64,000 nucleotides of DNA, taken from JBEKUY01 sp049514555. GTDB taxonomy: Bacteria; Acidobacteriota; Terriglobia; Acidiferrales; UBA7541. Positions 16,867-25,565 of this stretch are shown one piece after another. Where the stretch lies: positions 44,305-108,304 of the forward strand of contig JBEKUY010000010.1 in assembly GCA_049514555.1 (NCBI GenBank), in the 5' to 3' direction. The notes below the pieces were generated by a model, which saw nothing but the letters and a program-made list of their open reading frames with translations, did not search any database and was not told the DNA's origin. The stretch's first letter is position 1; the number at the start of each line of letters is the position of its first letter. The translations under genes were made by a program, and so were the position numbers.

Positions 16867-17901
16867 CTATTTCACTTCCCAGGTGTCGCCAGTGCGGAGG
16901 AGTTTGGCGAGATCGCCGCGGCCCTGCTTGGCAATCACGCCGGCGATCTGCGCGGCCATGACGTCTTCGTAGCGCGGGAGATCGTCCCACGAGCGGAAGA
17001 CGCCGATGGGAGTTGGGAACCCAGCGTGGTGCTCCATGTGCGAGATGTGGAAAGCGTAAGCCGCGCGTGGATGGTGCGCGTTGTGGACGATCAGGTCCTT
17101 TTCGGTGAAGCCGCTGCCGTTGCCGAGCTGAACGATCTCGAGGTCTCCATTCGGATCGCGGCGAATGCCTTTGTCGCGATTCTTTCCAAAGATGAGCGGC
17201 TTGCCGTGTTCGAGCTGGACCACGTTGTCGCTGCGCGCGTCCTTTTCCGTGAGGGAATCCCAGGCGCCATCGTTGAAGATATTGCAGTTCTGCAGGATCT
17301 CGACGAACGCGGAGCCCTTGTGGGCCGCGGCTTGCCGCAGAACGTCCTTCAAATGCTGCTGGAAGATGTCCACCGAGCGCGCCACGAAAGTGGCTTCCGC
17401 GCCGATGGCCAACGAAACGGGATTGAACGGGCGGTCGGCGGTGCCGTAAGGAGTGGACTTGGTCTTCTTGTTGAATTCCGAGGTTGGTGAATACTGGCCC
17501 TTGGTGAGGCCGTAGATGCGATTGTTGAAGAGCAGGACTTTGACGCCGACGTTTCGCCGCAGCATGTGAATGGTGTGATTGCCGCCGATGGCCAGTGCGT
17601 CGCCGTCGCCGGTGGCAACCCAGACTTCCAGGTCAGGGCGAACGGCCTTGATTCCGGTGGCGACCGCCGGCGCGCGCCCGTGAATCGAGTGGAAGCCGTA
17701 GGTGTTCATGTAATAGGGGAAGCGGCTGGAGCAGCCGATGCCGCTGACGATGACGAATTTTTCGCGCGGGATGCCGAGCTCAGGGAAAACGGACTGCACC
17801 GCCGAGAGAATCGCGTAGTCGCCGCAGCCGGGGCACCAGCGGACTTCCTGGTCGGTCTGAAAGTCTTTCTTCGTGAGCGGTGGCAGCGTAGCCGTGGTCA
17901 T
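16867..17901 (-). CDS. korB: 2-oxoacid:ferredoxin oxidoreductase, beta subunit
   Basis: The 344-residue thiamine-diphosphate subunit of a 2-oxoglutarate-type ferredoxin oxidoreductase, which interconverts 2-oxoacid plus CoA with acyl-CoA, CO2 and reduced ferredoxin. Seen: the cluster ligands WCPGCGDYAIL and GIGCSSRFPYYM, the ThDP-binding motif TGDGDALAIGGNH, and a further Cys in LQNCNIFNDGAW. The start MTTATLPPLTKKDF at 17901 lies 23 nt after the alpha-subunit stop, so the two are one operon. A much longer upstream frame overlapping the alpha gene is not coding. The enzyme suggests ferredoxin-linked TCA metabolism. Confidence 0.93.
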   Translation of the reverse strand: MTTATLPPLTKKDFQTDQEVRWCPGCGDYAILSAVQSVFPELGIPREKFVIVSGIGCSSRFPYYMNTYGFHSIHGRAPAVATGIKAVRPDLEVWVATGDGDALAIGGNHTIHMLRRNVGVKVLLFNNRIYGLTKGQYSPTSEFNKKTKSTPYGTADRPFNPVSLAIGAEATFVARSVDIFQQHLKDVLRQAAAHKGSAFVEILQNCNIFNDGAWDSLTEKDARSDNVVQLEHGKPLIFGKNRDKGIRRDPNGDLEIVQLGNGSGFTEKDLIVHNAHHPRAAYAFHISHMEHHAGFPTPIGVFRSWDDLPRYEDVMAAQIAGVIAKQGRGDLAKLLRTGDTWEVK

Positions 17902-17924
17902 ACTGTTGATCCCCTCAGGCTGGG

Positions 17925-19787
17925 TTAGTAGCCCAGCATCTCCTCGATTTTCCCTTCGATTTCGGCTTGTTTGAACGGGCGGCCCTGGATCTTGTTGAGG
18001 CCGACGGCGTCCACCAGGTACTTGGCGCGCAGCACGTAGAGGAGCTGGCCCATGTTCAGCTCGGGCACGAGGATTTTCCGGTAGCGCTTCAGCACTTCGC
18101 CCAGGTTGCGCGGCAGCGGATTGAGATGGCGCAGGTGCAAATGGCCGATCCGGCGGCCCTTCTCGCGCTGAGCCTTGAGCGCCACGGTCAGCGAGCCGTA
18201 CGTCGAGCCCCAGGCGACCATGAGCAAGTCCCCGTCGGGATCGCCCGCCGGAACCGCCTCGGGAACGTCCTGCGCGACGGCCTGCACTTTGGCGGCGCGC
18301 AGCCGCACCATGGTTTCGTGATTGAGAGGGTCGTAGTTGACGTTTCCGGTGACGTCCTGTTTTTCCAGGCCGCCGACGCGATGCTCGAGACCGGGCGTAC
18401 CCGGCACGGCCCACGGTCGCGCCAGGGTCTGCGGGTTCCGCTTGTAGGGCAGGAAGCCTTCGGCCTTGGTCTCGAAATGGACGGGAATGTCCGGCAATTC
18501 GCTCAACTCGGGAATGCGCCAGGGCTCGGCGCCGTTGGCCAGATAACCGTCCGAAAGAAGGATGACGGGCACCATGTATTTGAGCGCGATGCGGCACGCT
18601 TCCAGCGCCATCCAGAAACAATCGCCGGGAGTCGCAGCGGCGAGCACCGGGATCGGCGCCTCGGAATTTCGCCCAAACAGCGCTTGCAGCAAATCGGCCT
18701 GCTCCGTCTTCGTGGGCAAGCCGGTGGACGGGCCGCCGCGCTGGATGTCGCAGACCACCAGCGGCAACTCGACCGCCACGGCGAGGCCTAGCGCTTCGGT
18801 CTTGAGCGCCATGCCGGGACCGGAGGTCGTGGTGATGGCCAGCGCGCCGGAGTAGGCCGCGCCAATCGCCGATCCGATGGCCGCGATTTCATCTTCCGCC
18901 TGGAAGGTAATGACGCCGAAATCCTTGTAATGAGAAAGCTCGTGGAGAATGTCGGAAGCCGGCGTAATCGGATAAGACCCCTGGAAAAGTGGCAGGCCGG
19001 CCTTCTGCGCCGCAGTGACGAATCCGAGCGCCAGCGCCTGGTTGCCGCTGACGTTGCGGTACATGCCGGGAGCCAGCGATGCCGGCGGGATTTCGTAGCT
19101 CACCTGGAAAGCTTCCGTCGCCTCGCAATAGCTGTAGCCCGCTTGGAGCGCGAGCTTATTGGCTTGGACCAGCAGCGGCTTGCTCTTGAATTTGTCCTCG
19201 ATCCAGCGAATCGTCGCGTCCATCGGGCGGTGGTAGAGCCAGTAGCACATACCCAGGGCGAAGAAGTTCTTGCAGCGATCCATCGATTTGGCGTCGAGGC
19301 CGAGCTGCTGCAGCGCCGCGCGTGTCAGCCGCTGGAGCTCGACGGGGAAGACGCGGAACTTGTCGAGCGAATGGTCTTCGAGGGGATTCGCGGTCATCTG
19401 CGCCTTGCGCAGATCGTTCTCCTTGAAGCTGTCGGCATTGACGATGAGGATGCCGTTGGCTTTGAGGTCGGCGACGTTCACCTTGAGCGCCGCGGGATTC
19501 ATGGCCACAAGTGCATCCACGCTGTCGCCGGGAGTGTAGACGTCGCCCGCGCCGAAATGAACCTGGTAGCCGCTCACGCCGGGTAGCGTCCCCGCGGGCG
19601 CGCGAATCTCGGCCGGATAGTCGGGAAACGTGGCGAGATCGTTGCCGTACAGGGCCACCGTATTGCTGAATTGCGTGCCGGTGACCTGCATGCCGTCGCC
19701 GGAATCGCCGGCGAAGCGGATCACTGCCCGTTCGAGGAGCTGCGGCTTGCGTTTTGGCGTTACTGGAACTTCGGTGAGCGTGCCCAT
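17925..19787 (-). CDS. korA: 2-oxoacid:ferredoxin oxidoreductase, fused gamma-alpha subunit
   Basis: A 620-residue subunit in which the gamma domain comes first (residues about 20-200: IRFAGDSGDGMQVTGTQFS, FPDYPAEIRAPAGTLPGVSG) and the pyrimidine-binding alpha domain follows (GNQALALGFVTAAQKAGL, TFQAEDEIAAIGSAIGAAYSG, TTSGPGMALKTEALGLA). The C-terminal transketolase-like domain has GSTYGSLTVAL and NMGQL. This gamma-alpha fusion is the standard KorA/OorA arrangement. It is the first gene of the korAB operon and the ATG at 19787 fits the family N-terminus. There is no delta (2x4Fe-4S) subunit nearby, as expected for the two-subunit type. Confidence 0.93.
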   Translation of the reverse strand: MGTLTEVPVTPKRKPQLLERAVIRFAGDSGDGMQVTGTQFSNTVALYGNDLATFPDYPAEIRAPAGTLPGVSGYQVHFGAGDVYTPGDSVDALVAMNPAALKVNVADLKANGILIVNADSFKENDLRKAQMTANPLEDHSLDKFRVFPVELQRLTRAALQQLGLDAKSMDRCKNFFALGMCYWLYHRPMDATIRWIEDKFKSKPLLVQANKLALQAGYSYCEATEAFQVSYEIPPASLAPGMYRNVSGNQALALGFVTAAQKAGLPLFQGSYPITPASDILHELSHYKDFGVITFQAEDEIAAIGSAIGAAYSGALAITTTSGPGMALKTEALGLAVAVELPLVVCDIQRGGPSTGLPTKTEQADLLQALFGRNSEAPIPVLAAATPGDCFWMALEACRIALKYMVPVILLSDGYLANGAEPWRIPELSELPDIPVHFETKAEGFLPYKRNPQTLARPWAVPGTPGLEHRVGGLEKQDVTGNVNYDPLNHETMVRLRAAKVQAVAQDVPEAVPAGDPDGDLLMVAWGSTYGSLTVALKAQREKGRRIGHLHLRHLNPLPRNLGEVLKRYRKILVPELNMGQLLYVLRAKYLVDAVGLNKIQGRPFKQAEIEGKIEEMLGY

Positions 19788-20040
19788 TCTATCTTCTGAC
19801 CCCTATCGACGTGGACAGTCTCCTCGACGTGGAGGAGTGGGCCCCGCCTGGTCCCCCTGTACGCACCCAAGCAAAAGCCACCAACTAAAAGCATAACACA
19901 ATGAGATTCGTCATGCCGGAGCGGATGCCGAAGCCGTGCGCCCTTGTGCTCCATTTCGAGGCGCACATCCCATGCACGGCTGCTGCCGCCCCCGCCCCTT
20001 CGCATTGAGTCTTTTTTCGCGCGCTAGCCGTATAGGGAAT

Positions 20041-20646
20041 ATGATGAGCACGCTCGCGTTGGCGCGGGAGGGTTGGATGGAGCCGGACGCCGATGTGGCT
20101 CAGCTTCGCCGAGGGGACCCGAGTGCCCTGGAGCCGCTCTTGGCGCGCTACCAGAACCGGCTCTATCGCTACCTGCTGAGGTTGGTGCGCGAGCCGAACG
20201 AAGCCGAGGACCTATTCCAGCAGACCTGGGTGCGCGTCGTTGAAAAGATCGAAAAATATGACCCTCGCCGGAATTTCGACGCCTGGCTTTTCACCCTGGC
20301 TCGCAATCTGGCGATCGACCACTTGCGCCGCGTGCGGCCGCAAAGCCTTGATGAACCGTTGCCCTCGGGCACCCCGATGGGCGATACGCTTCCGTCGGCC
20401 GCTCAGCCGCCTTTTGAACGAGCGCTCCAACGAGAGCGCGCCAGCCGCGTCGCCCGGGCCATGGAGGCGATGTCCTTCGTACACCGTGAAGTTCTTGCTC
20501 TTCGATTCGAGGAGGAGATGAAGCTTGAAGAGATCGCCTCGGTCCTGGACTGCCCCCTTTCGACGGTGAAGTCTCGCCTCTGCCGCGGCCTCGAAAGCCT
20601 GCGGTCCGAGTTGGAAACTCGCTATCCGGGAGGCGTGTGGCAGTGA
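20041..20646 (+). CDS. ECF-type RNA polymerase sigma factor
   Basis: A sigma-70-family protein of about 201 residues with region 2 (YQNRLYRYLLRLVREPNEAEDLFQQTWVRV, then WLFTLARNLAIDHLRR) and region 4 (MSFVHREVLALRFEEEMKLEEIASVL, STVKSRLCRGLESLR). It lacks regions 1 and 3, as ECF sigmas do. The start at 20041 (or 20044, MSTLALAREG) places region 2 at the usual distance; in-frame codons further upstream encode a Pro/Cys-rich stretch unlike the family. The stop overlaps the next gene, a zinc-binding anti-sigma factor, so the pair is translationally coupled. It probably directs its own operon. Confidence 0.92.
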   Translation: MMSTLALAREGWMEPDADVAQLRRGDPSALEPLLARYQNRLYRYLLRLVREPNEAEDLFQQTWVRVVEKIEKYDPRRNFDAWLFTLARNLAIDHLRRVRPQSLDEPLPSGTPMGDTLPSAAQPPFERALQRERASRVARAMEAMSFVHREVLALRFEEEMKLEEIASVLDCPLSTVKSRLCRGLESLRSELETRYPGGVWQ

Positions 20647-21116
20647 CGGAACACGAGCGAATTCGCGAACTTCTGGCGCTGGCTGCCGGGGATGCGCTCG
20701 CGGCGGATGAAATCCGCCGGGTCGAGCAGCACACCGCAGCATGTGCGGAATGCGCCCAGGAAATGGAGGTGTGGCGCTCACTTGCCCAGAAGCTGCGCCG
20801 CCTGCCGACACCGCAGCCGCGGCCAGAAACTGTGGAGCGGGCGCGCGCCATCGCAGAAGCGCGCCTCCGGCAAGCCGCCGAGGACCGTGGGTACCTGCGC
20901 ATGATGATTTTTCTGGTTGTGTTCGCTTGGGTACTCATGCTGGCGAGCTGGCCGGTGTATCGCGTCCTGGCCGGAGGGATGCTCGAATGGTATGGGCCCA
21001 GCTTCATTCGGAATTGGATGGGTTTCGCTGTCTGGACGAGTCTCGGGTGGCTCATCGCTGGCATCGCGGCTGCGGTTCTGGCCGCTCAGCAGAGGAGAGA
21101 AAGGAGGCTGGCATGA
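20643..21116 (+). CDS. Zinc-finger anti-sigma factor, membrane anchored
   Basis: A 157-residue protein with an N-terminal anti-sigma zinc-finger motif, H-x3-C-x2-C, in RRVEQHTAACAECAQEMEVW. Two membrane helices follow (MMIFLVVFAWVLMLASW and SLGWLIAGIAAAVLAA), which would place the sigma-binding domain in the cytoplasm. Two GTG codons are possible. The one at 20643 sits 9 nt after GGGAGG and overlaps the sigma stop as GTGA, so it is chosen over 20637. It would sequester the upstream sigma factor until a signal arrives; the signal is unknown. Confidence 0.85.
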   Translation: MTEHERIRELLALAAGDALAADEIRRVEQHTAACAECAQEMEVWRSLAQKLRRLPTPQPRPETVERARAIAEARLRQAAEDRGYLRMMIFLVVFAWVLMLASWPVYRVLAGGMLEWYGPSFIRNWMGFAVWTSLGWLIAGIAAAVLAAQQRRERRLA

Positions 21117-21613
21117 GCAGCTTTCGCGAAGAACTTCGCGTCATCCCGCGTGGCGCGTGGGTCGCGGCGGGAATCATCTACGTGGGGGTCGCCATCGGAG
21201 TCGCTTGCGCGATCCAATATGGCGGAGATCCCCAAATGTCCGCGTTGCCGTTGCCCTTGAAGGTGCTGTTTGCGGGAGGTCTTCCGGTGCTTCTGTTTGC
21301 ATACGTGGCCCTGATCGGCTACGTGTGCGGTGACGCCAAGCGCCGCGGGATGCGCCACGTCCTGTGGACGCTGCTGGCCATCTTCGTTCCGTATGCCATC
21401 GGTATCATCGTCTATTTCATTTTGCGCGACCCGCTGCCGCGCGCCTGTCCGGTCGATGGCCGGATGATTCCGGCGAAGTTCACGTTCTGCCCGCACTGCG
21501 GAGCCGCATTGAAGGCCACTTGTCCAAACTGCGGAAAGGCCGTGGAACCTGCGTGGTCCAACTGCGGCTTCTGTGGCGCTCGCCTGCCGTCAGCCTCCTC
21601 CAGCGCTGCCTGA
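21113..21613 (+). CDS. Membrane protein with C-terminal double zinc ribbon
   Basis: A 166-residue protein. Three membrane helices come first (GAWVAAGIIYVGVAIGVACAI, VLFAGGLPVLLFAYVALIGYV, VLWTLLAIFVPYAIGIIVYFIL), and a cytoplasmic-looking double zinc ribbon with CPVDG, CPHCG, CPNCG and CGFCG knuckles follows. Its ATG overlaps the anti-sigma stop as ATGA and is preceded by AAAGGAGG, so it is the third gene of the sigma operon. Zinc-ribbon membrane proteins are frequent in Acidobacteriota. Here it may take part in signalling to the anti-sigma factor, which is inferred from position only. Confidence 0.8.
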   Translation: MSSFREELRVIPRGAWVAAGIIYVGVAIGVACAIQYGGDPQMSALPLPLKVLFAGGLPVLLFAYVALIGYVCGDAKRRGMRHVLWTLLAIFVPYAIGIIVYFILRDPLPRACPVDGRMIPAKFTFCPHCGAALKATCPNCGKAVEPAWSNCGFCGARLPSASSSAA

Positions 21614-21742
21614 GCCGTGATGAATTAAGTCATGGAGTTGGCGTAGCAACTGGGTGCCAGCAAGGACGGCATCGAGGGGAAGTTCGGGGACCGTGAAGAA
21701 GGTGCAAAACAAGGTAGTGGGCTAGTTTCCGGTAACCCGACT

Positions 21743-21758
21743 AATCGGGAGTTGACAC
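21743..21758 (-). repeat. 16-bp motif downstream of the ankyrin gene
   Basis: AATCGGGAGTTGACAC on the plus strand, reading GTGTCAACTCCCGATT in the ankyrin-gene direction, lies 76 nt beyond its stop. The identical 16-mer lies 79 nt beyond the Sel1 gene stop (51153-51168), in the same relative orientation. Confidence 0.5.
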
Positions 21759-21834
21759 TACGTTAACCAGTAGTCAACGATTCGACGCAAAATAACCCTG
21801 TACCGGAAAGCCAGAGTACGAATAAAGCTGGGGC

Positions 21835-23379
21835 TTACTCTTTGGCGCCAGCCTGAACCAGGACCGCTTTGACTTCGATGTGACCCTGTGCCGTCGCCGC
21901 GCCCAGAGCGGTCCCGCCCCGGTCGTTCTTTATGCCAACGTCGGCCCCTCTCGCCAGCAGCGCCTGCACCACATCGAGGTGGCCGTTGTATGCCGCTACC
22001 ATCAGCGCGGTTGTGCCATCGTTCAGGCCGGCATTGGCGTTCGCGCCCCTGGCCAGGAGGGCTTGCAGAACGCCTAGCTGTCCATCCTGCGCGGCTGTGA
22101 GCAGTGCGGTTGCGCCATCGAATTTCTTCGCGTCCACCTCGGCGCCGGCATCGAGGAGGACGCGAACCACAGCGAGATTTCCATGAGACGCTGCGAAGAT
22201 CAGCGGGGTCGTGCCCTGGTCGGTGGTTTTGACGTTCACCTCGGCCCTGGCAGCGAGCAGAGCGCGCACGACCTCAAGATTGCCTTGCTGTGCGGCGAAC
22301 ATCAGTGCTGTCCCGCCATTCTGGCTTCGGGCATTGGGATCGGCGTGGTTGACGAGCAGAAGCCGGACCACATCGGGGTGGCCACCGAGGGAGGCGGCCA
22401 TCAGAGCGGTTGCGCCATCGAGTCTGCTTGCTTGGACATCCGCCCCCCCGACAACGAGCGCCTGCACCACGTCACGGTGTCCTCCCAGAGAAGCTGCCAT
22501 CAGGGCGGTTGTGCCATCGTTGGAACGGATGTTGACCGCGGCGCCTTTGGAGAGCAGTGCCTGTACCACGTCGACGTGGTCATTTTTTGCGGCCATGTAC
22601 AGCGCGCTGACGCCATCGTTGTCGGTGGAATTGACGGTGGCTCCGCGGGCCAAGAGCGCCCAGACGAGGTCGAGCCGCCCGTTGCCCGACGCGAGCGCCA
22701 GTGGGGAGGCACCATCATTCCTTCTACCATTCACGTCGGCTCCGTGGGCGAGCAACTCCTCCAACACGTCCAGACGCTTGCAGCATGCGGCGGCAATCAG
22801 CGGGGTTGTGCCATCGCCATTTCGGACGCTGATGTGCGCGCCATGTGCCAGGAGCAGCTTCACCAGCTCCAGATGATTGTGCTCAGTGGCCAGGAGCAGC
22901 CCGCTGGCGCCTTTCCTGCCTTGGGTGTTGACGTCAGCTTTGTTGGCAAGCAGCACCTCAGCGACCGCGAGTTGACCCTCCTGGGAGGCCCAGATGAGCG
23001 GAGTCCAGCCCTCATGGTCCGCGATGTCGATCTTTGCGCCTCGCGCGAGCAGCGTTGCCACCACATCGGAATGGCCGCGCTGCGAGGCTACGGACAAAGC
23101 GGACTCGCCGTCCTGTTCGCACGCATCGATCGAGGCGCCTCTGTCGAGGAGCGCCCGCACCACATCCAGGTAGCCGTTCTGCGCAGCCACGATCAGTGGT
23201 GTGTCGCCTTTGCTGGTCACGGCGTTGACGCTTGCGCCGCCGGCAAGCAGCGCCTGGACGCGATTCAGGTCGCCGTTTGCGGCAGCGGTAGTGAGATCAA
23301 CCTCTTGCGCAAGCGCCTGGACGCCAACCGCGCAGCATGCCGATAGCAGCAGAGTGAGTTTCAACGGGAGTGCGAACAT
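21835..23379 (-). CDS. Secreted ankyrin-repeat protein
   Basis: A 514-residue protein with a signal peptide (KLTLLLSACCAVGVQALAQ) followed by about fourteen to fifteen near-perfect 33-residue ankyrin repeats (consensus DGxTALMAASxxGHxDVVQALLxxGAxVNAR). Nothing but repeats is visible, so it is a pure binding solenoid, probably periplasmic. The high similarity between repeats suggests recent internal expansion. The start at 23379 gives a standard signal peptide. Its 3' flank carries the 16-bp motif at 21743-21758. Partner unknown. Confidence 0.92.
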   Translation of the reverse strand: MFALPLKLTLLLSACCAVGVQALAQEVDLTTAAANGDLNRVQALLAGGASVNAVTSKGDTPLIVAAQNGYLDVVRALLDRGASIDACEQDGESALSVASQRGHSDVVATLLARGAKIDIADHEGWTPLIWASQEGQLAVAEVLLANKADVNTQGRKGASGLLLATEHNHLELVKLLLAHGAHISVRNGDGTTPLIAAACCKRLDVLEELLAHGADVNGRRNDGASPLALASGNGRLDLVWALLARGATVNSTDNDGVSALYMAAKNDHVDVVQALLSKGAAVNIRSNDGTTALMAASLGGHRDVVQALVVGGADVQASRLDGATALMAASLGGHPDVVRLLLVNHADPNARSQNGGTALMFAAQQGNLEVVRALLAARAEVNVKTTDQGTTPLIFAASHGNLAVVRVLLDAGAEVDAKKFDGATALLTAAQDGQLGVLQALLARGANANAGLNDGTTALMVAAYNGHLDVVQALLARGADVGIKNDRGGTALGAATAQGHIEVKAVLVQAGAKE

Positions 23380-23390
23380 CCTATTTGATT

Positions 23391-23660
23391 TCAGGCTTTC
23401 ATGATGGGAATCTGCCGGCCATCGTACTCTCCACCAAACTGTTGGGCAAGCCGGAAGAGCTCAATCACGGTCTCGGGTGGGTCGGGGAGCATCACGTGTA
23501 CAATGGAAGGAGGCTTTTCGTCACAATTATCTTCAAACGTGGCCCGTTGTATCCATTCGGTGAATCCGCGCGGCTTCGGATGCAAATAGGCTTTGTAAGC
23601 GTCTAGGGTACCGTACAAATCCGAAGCTCGGTCGAATCGAGTCCATCGGGGAGCGTGCAA
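23391..23660 (-). CDS. Small hypothetical protein, possible RraB-like C-terminal fragment
   Basis: An 89-codon frame with no ATG start; the only start is a TTG at 23660 without a clear ribosome-binding site. The C-terminal half (PPETVIELFRLAQQFGGEYDGRQI) resembles the GGxYDGW-type ending of RraB/DUF695-like domains. It ends 11 nt before the ankyrin gene on the same strand and could be its upstream operon partner, or the remnant of a longer gene whose 5' end was lost. The N-terminal half (WTRFDRASDLYGTLDAY) is not recognised. Confidence 0.4.
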   Translation of the reverse strand: MHAPRWTRFDRASDLYGTLDAYKAYLHPKPRGFTEWIQRATFEDNCDEKPPSIVHVMLPDPPETVIELFRLAQQFGGEYDGRQIPIMKA

Positions 23661-23724
23661 AAGCGTCTAGGTCCTGATTAACGCGCTTACCGAAAACTGA
23701 CCCACCACCCAAAACAAATTAGAC

Positions 23725-23753
23725 TTGACGTTCGCTTTCTTTTCGCCTAGAGT
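23725..23753 (+). promoter_or_regulatory. lexA promoter
   Basis: TTGACG (23725-23730), a 17-bp spacer (TTCGCTTTCTTTTCGCC) and TAGAGT (23748-23753) lie 33 nt before the lexA start. The spacer and -10 resemble the recA promoter region at 12601-12629, so a common operator is possible. Confidence 0.55.
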
Positions 23754-23786
23754 GGCCCTGCGGCATAAGTGCCTGGAGGGAACACT

Positions 23787-24410
23787 GTGACCCTGACCAA
23801 GAGGCAAAAGGAAGTCCTCGATTTTCTCGTTTCCTTCGAAACCAGGAACGGGTACGCGCCGAGTTTCGAGGAGATCGCCAAGGGCGTGAAGCTCACTTCG
23901 CTTGCCACCGTGCACAAGCACATCAGCACGCTCGAAAAGAAGGGCTTCATTCGTCGCGGCTACAACCAGAGCCGCTCGATCGAGATCCTGCAATTGCCGA
24001 AACCGGTCAAGGAACAGGTGATGGATAGGAGAGTCCACGAGTTGCCGCTCGTCGGACGAATCGCCGCCGGCCGCCCGCTCGAATCCGTCGAAGATCGCGA
24101 AACGCTTTCGCTCGGCGATTTCACGCACGGCGGAAACTCCTACGTTCTGCAGGTGAAGGGCACTTCCATGATCGAGGACCACATTCTCGACGGCGACTTC
24201 GTCGTCTGCGAGCAGACCCAGGTGGCCAACGCCGGCGACATCATCGTGGCGCTGGTGAACGGGGAAGAAGCCACTTTGAAACGTTTCTACCGCGAGTCTG
24301 GGGGGAAAGTCCGCCTTCAGCCGGCCAATTCCGAATTGAATCCCATCATCGTTCCGGCCGCTGACGTCAAGGTCCAGGGCCGCGTCATCGGCGTCCTAAG
24401 AAAATACTAG
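23787..24410 (+). CDS. lexA: SOS repressor LexA
   Basis: A 207-residue LexA. The N-terminal winged-helix domain (TLTKRQKEVLDFL; GYAPSFEEIAKGVKLTSLATVHKHI) binds SOS operators. The C-terminal S24 peptidase domain has the self-cleavage bond in IAAGRP (A94-G95), the nucleophile in GTSMIEDHI (S127) and the general base in EATLKRFY (K165). The GTG at 23787 lies about 5 nt after GGAGGG; an upstream in-frame GTG (23769) would run through that site and is rejected. It is monocistronic. It would repress DNA-repair genes until RecA filaments trigger cleavage. Confidence 0.96.
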   Translation: MTLTKRQKEVLDFLVSFETRNGYAPSFEEIAKGVKLTSLATVHKHISTLEKKGFIRRGYNQSRSIEILQLPKPVKEQVMDRRVHELPLVGRIAAGRPLESVEDRETLSLGDFTHGGNSYVLQVKGTSMIEDHILDGDFVVCEQTQVANAGDIIVALVNGEEATLKRFYRESGGKVRLQPANSELNPIIVPAADVKVQGRVIGVLRKY

Positions 24411-24495
24411 CGCGGCATCTCTAGCAACACCGCAGTCACTTCGGTCGGGTGAAGTTCAATTCTAACGCTGTGTCCACCTCAACGGGGAACCGCAC

Positions 24496-25326
24496 CTATG
24501 GTCTTTGCGCCGCGAAGGCTTTCTCGAATTTGACGCGGGTGTAGAGGACGCGGAACCCTTGCCGGACGATGTTGCGTTGAGAGATGCTCCCCGGCGGAGC
24601 GAAGCTGACGGCGAGGTCGCAGCCTGCTTCCGCGGCGCGGGCCAGCCGAGTTTGGAGGAGCGCGGTTTGGACGCCGCGACCGCGAAACGCGGGCAGCGTA
24701 CTTGCGCCGAACAGACCTGCCAGGCCATTACGCAACGCCAATGCACCCCCGCCGGCAATTTCTTCATCGATTCGGGCTAGGAAGCATTCCGAAGCGGCTC
24801 CCCGAGCAAACATCCCCATCACGTCGAGCATTTCCTGAGGCACTGGGGAACTCTCCGCGAACCCCTGGGCGACCGTGACCGTCCACAGGTCGATCTGATT
24901 GGAGCCGATCCTCTTGATAGTGACGCCCCTGACGGGCGCCGGCCATGCCTCCCCCGCATCCAGTTGCCGCGCCATCACGTTCGAGAATTCCGTCACGCGG
25001 TAACCGCGCCGGCCGAAGTGATCGATGAGAGAGGCGTGGGCCAGCGGACAAGTTTCCACGCGCACCGCCTCACGCCTGCTCCAGTAGAACTCTTCCAGCC
25101 TGTCCATCTCCACATCACCAACGGGTCCATCGAGGCCCAGCCCTACCGCTTGCGTGATCGGCGAGTTTGCGCCGCAATAGACAGCAAAACCGCCCGCGAC
25201 GTGCTCTACGGCCGCCCCGATCTGTGGTTGTGAACGCTTGAGACTCTCTGCGCAGTCCACGCCGACCTGCGCTTCGGCGAGTTCAATGCGCCGGGCGAGT
25301 TCCGCGTCCAGTTGCGGCAGTTCCAT
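24496..25326 (-). CDS. GNAT-family N-acetyltransferase
   Basis: A 276-residue acetyltransferase. The acetyl-CoA loop is visible in STLPAFRGRGVQTALLQTRLARA, preceded by the GGGALALRNGLAGLFGAS strand pair and followed by SISQRNIVRQGFRVLYTRV, the usual order of GNAT motifs. The N-terminal half (ELARRIELAEAQ..., DHFGRRGYRVTEFSNVM) is a degenerate second GNAT fold, as in tandem-GNAT proteins. The Met at 25326 is chosen because it begins the conserved LARRIELAEA segment; a Met 48 nt upstream is possible. Substrate cannot be read. It is divergent from the bactofilin gene. Confidence 0.85.
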   Translation of the reverse strand: MELPQLDAELARRIELAEAQVGVDCAESLKRSQPQIGAAVEHVAGGFAVYCGANSPITQAVGLGLDGPVGDVEMDRLEEFYWSRREAVRVETCPLAHASLIDHFGRRGYRVTEFSNVMARQLDAGEAWPAPVRGVTIKRIGSNQIDLWTVTVAQGFAESSPVPQEMLDVMGMFARGAASECFLARIDEEIAGGGALALRNGLAGLFGASTLPAFRGRGVQTALLQTRLARAAEAGCDLAVSFAPPGSISQRNIVRQGFRVLYTRVKFEKAFAAQRP

Positions 25327-25565
25327 CGTTTGCGCAGTGTACAGTGTTCGATGGAATGGTTCCAGGCGCGGCATCGCATCCGGGGAAGGATGCCGCAGGC
25401 AGTTACCAGGCTGTCTGAGCGGGCTAAGCAATGGATTGCCGTTCATAGTTACTCTCAGGAACACGATTACGTGAATTTGGGCTTGTCGGGGGCGGGGCGG
25501 CAGGCTACAGTGTGAACCATCCCGGCCAAACCATTGCGAAGGGTGTCTTGTCCCCGGGAGGACCC

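Noticed and set aside
16867..18621. 584-residue version of the korB product
   Set aside because: The extra N-terminus overlaps the korA coding sequence in another frame and is Arg/Ser-rich. The true start at 17901 opens the canonical KorB N-terminus.
21743..21758. Integron attC site
   Set aside because: The 16-mer does not fit the RYYYAAC / GTTRRRY core pair, no integrase is nearby and no long imperfect palindrome surrounds it.
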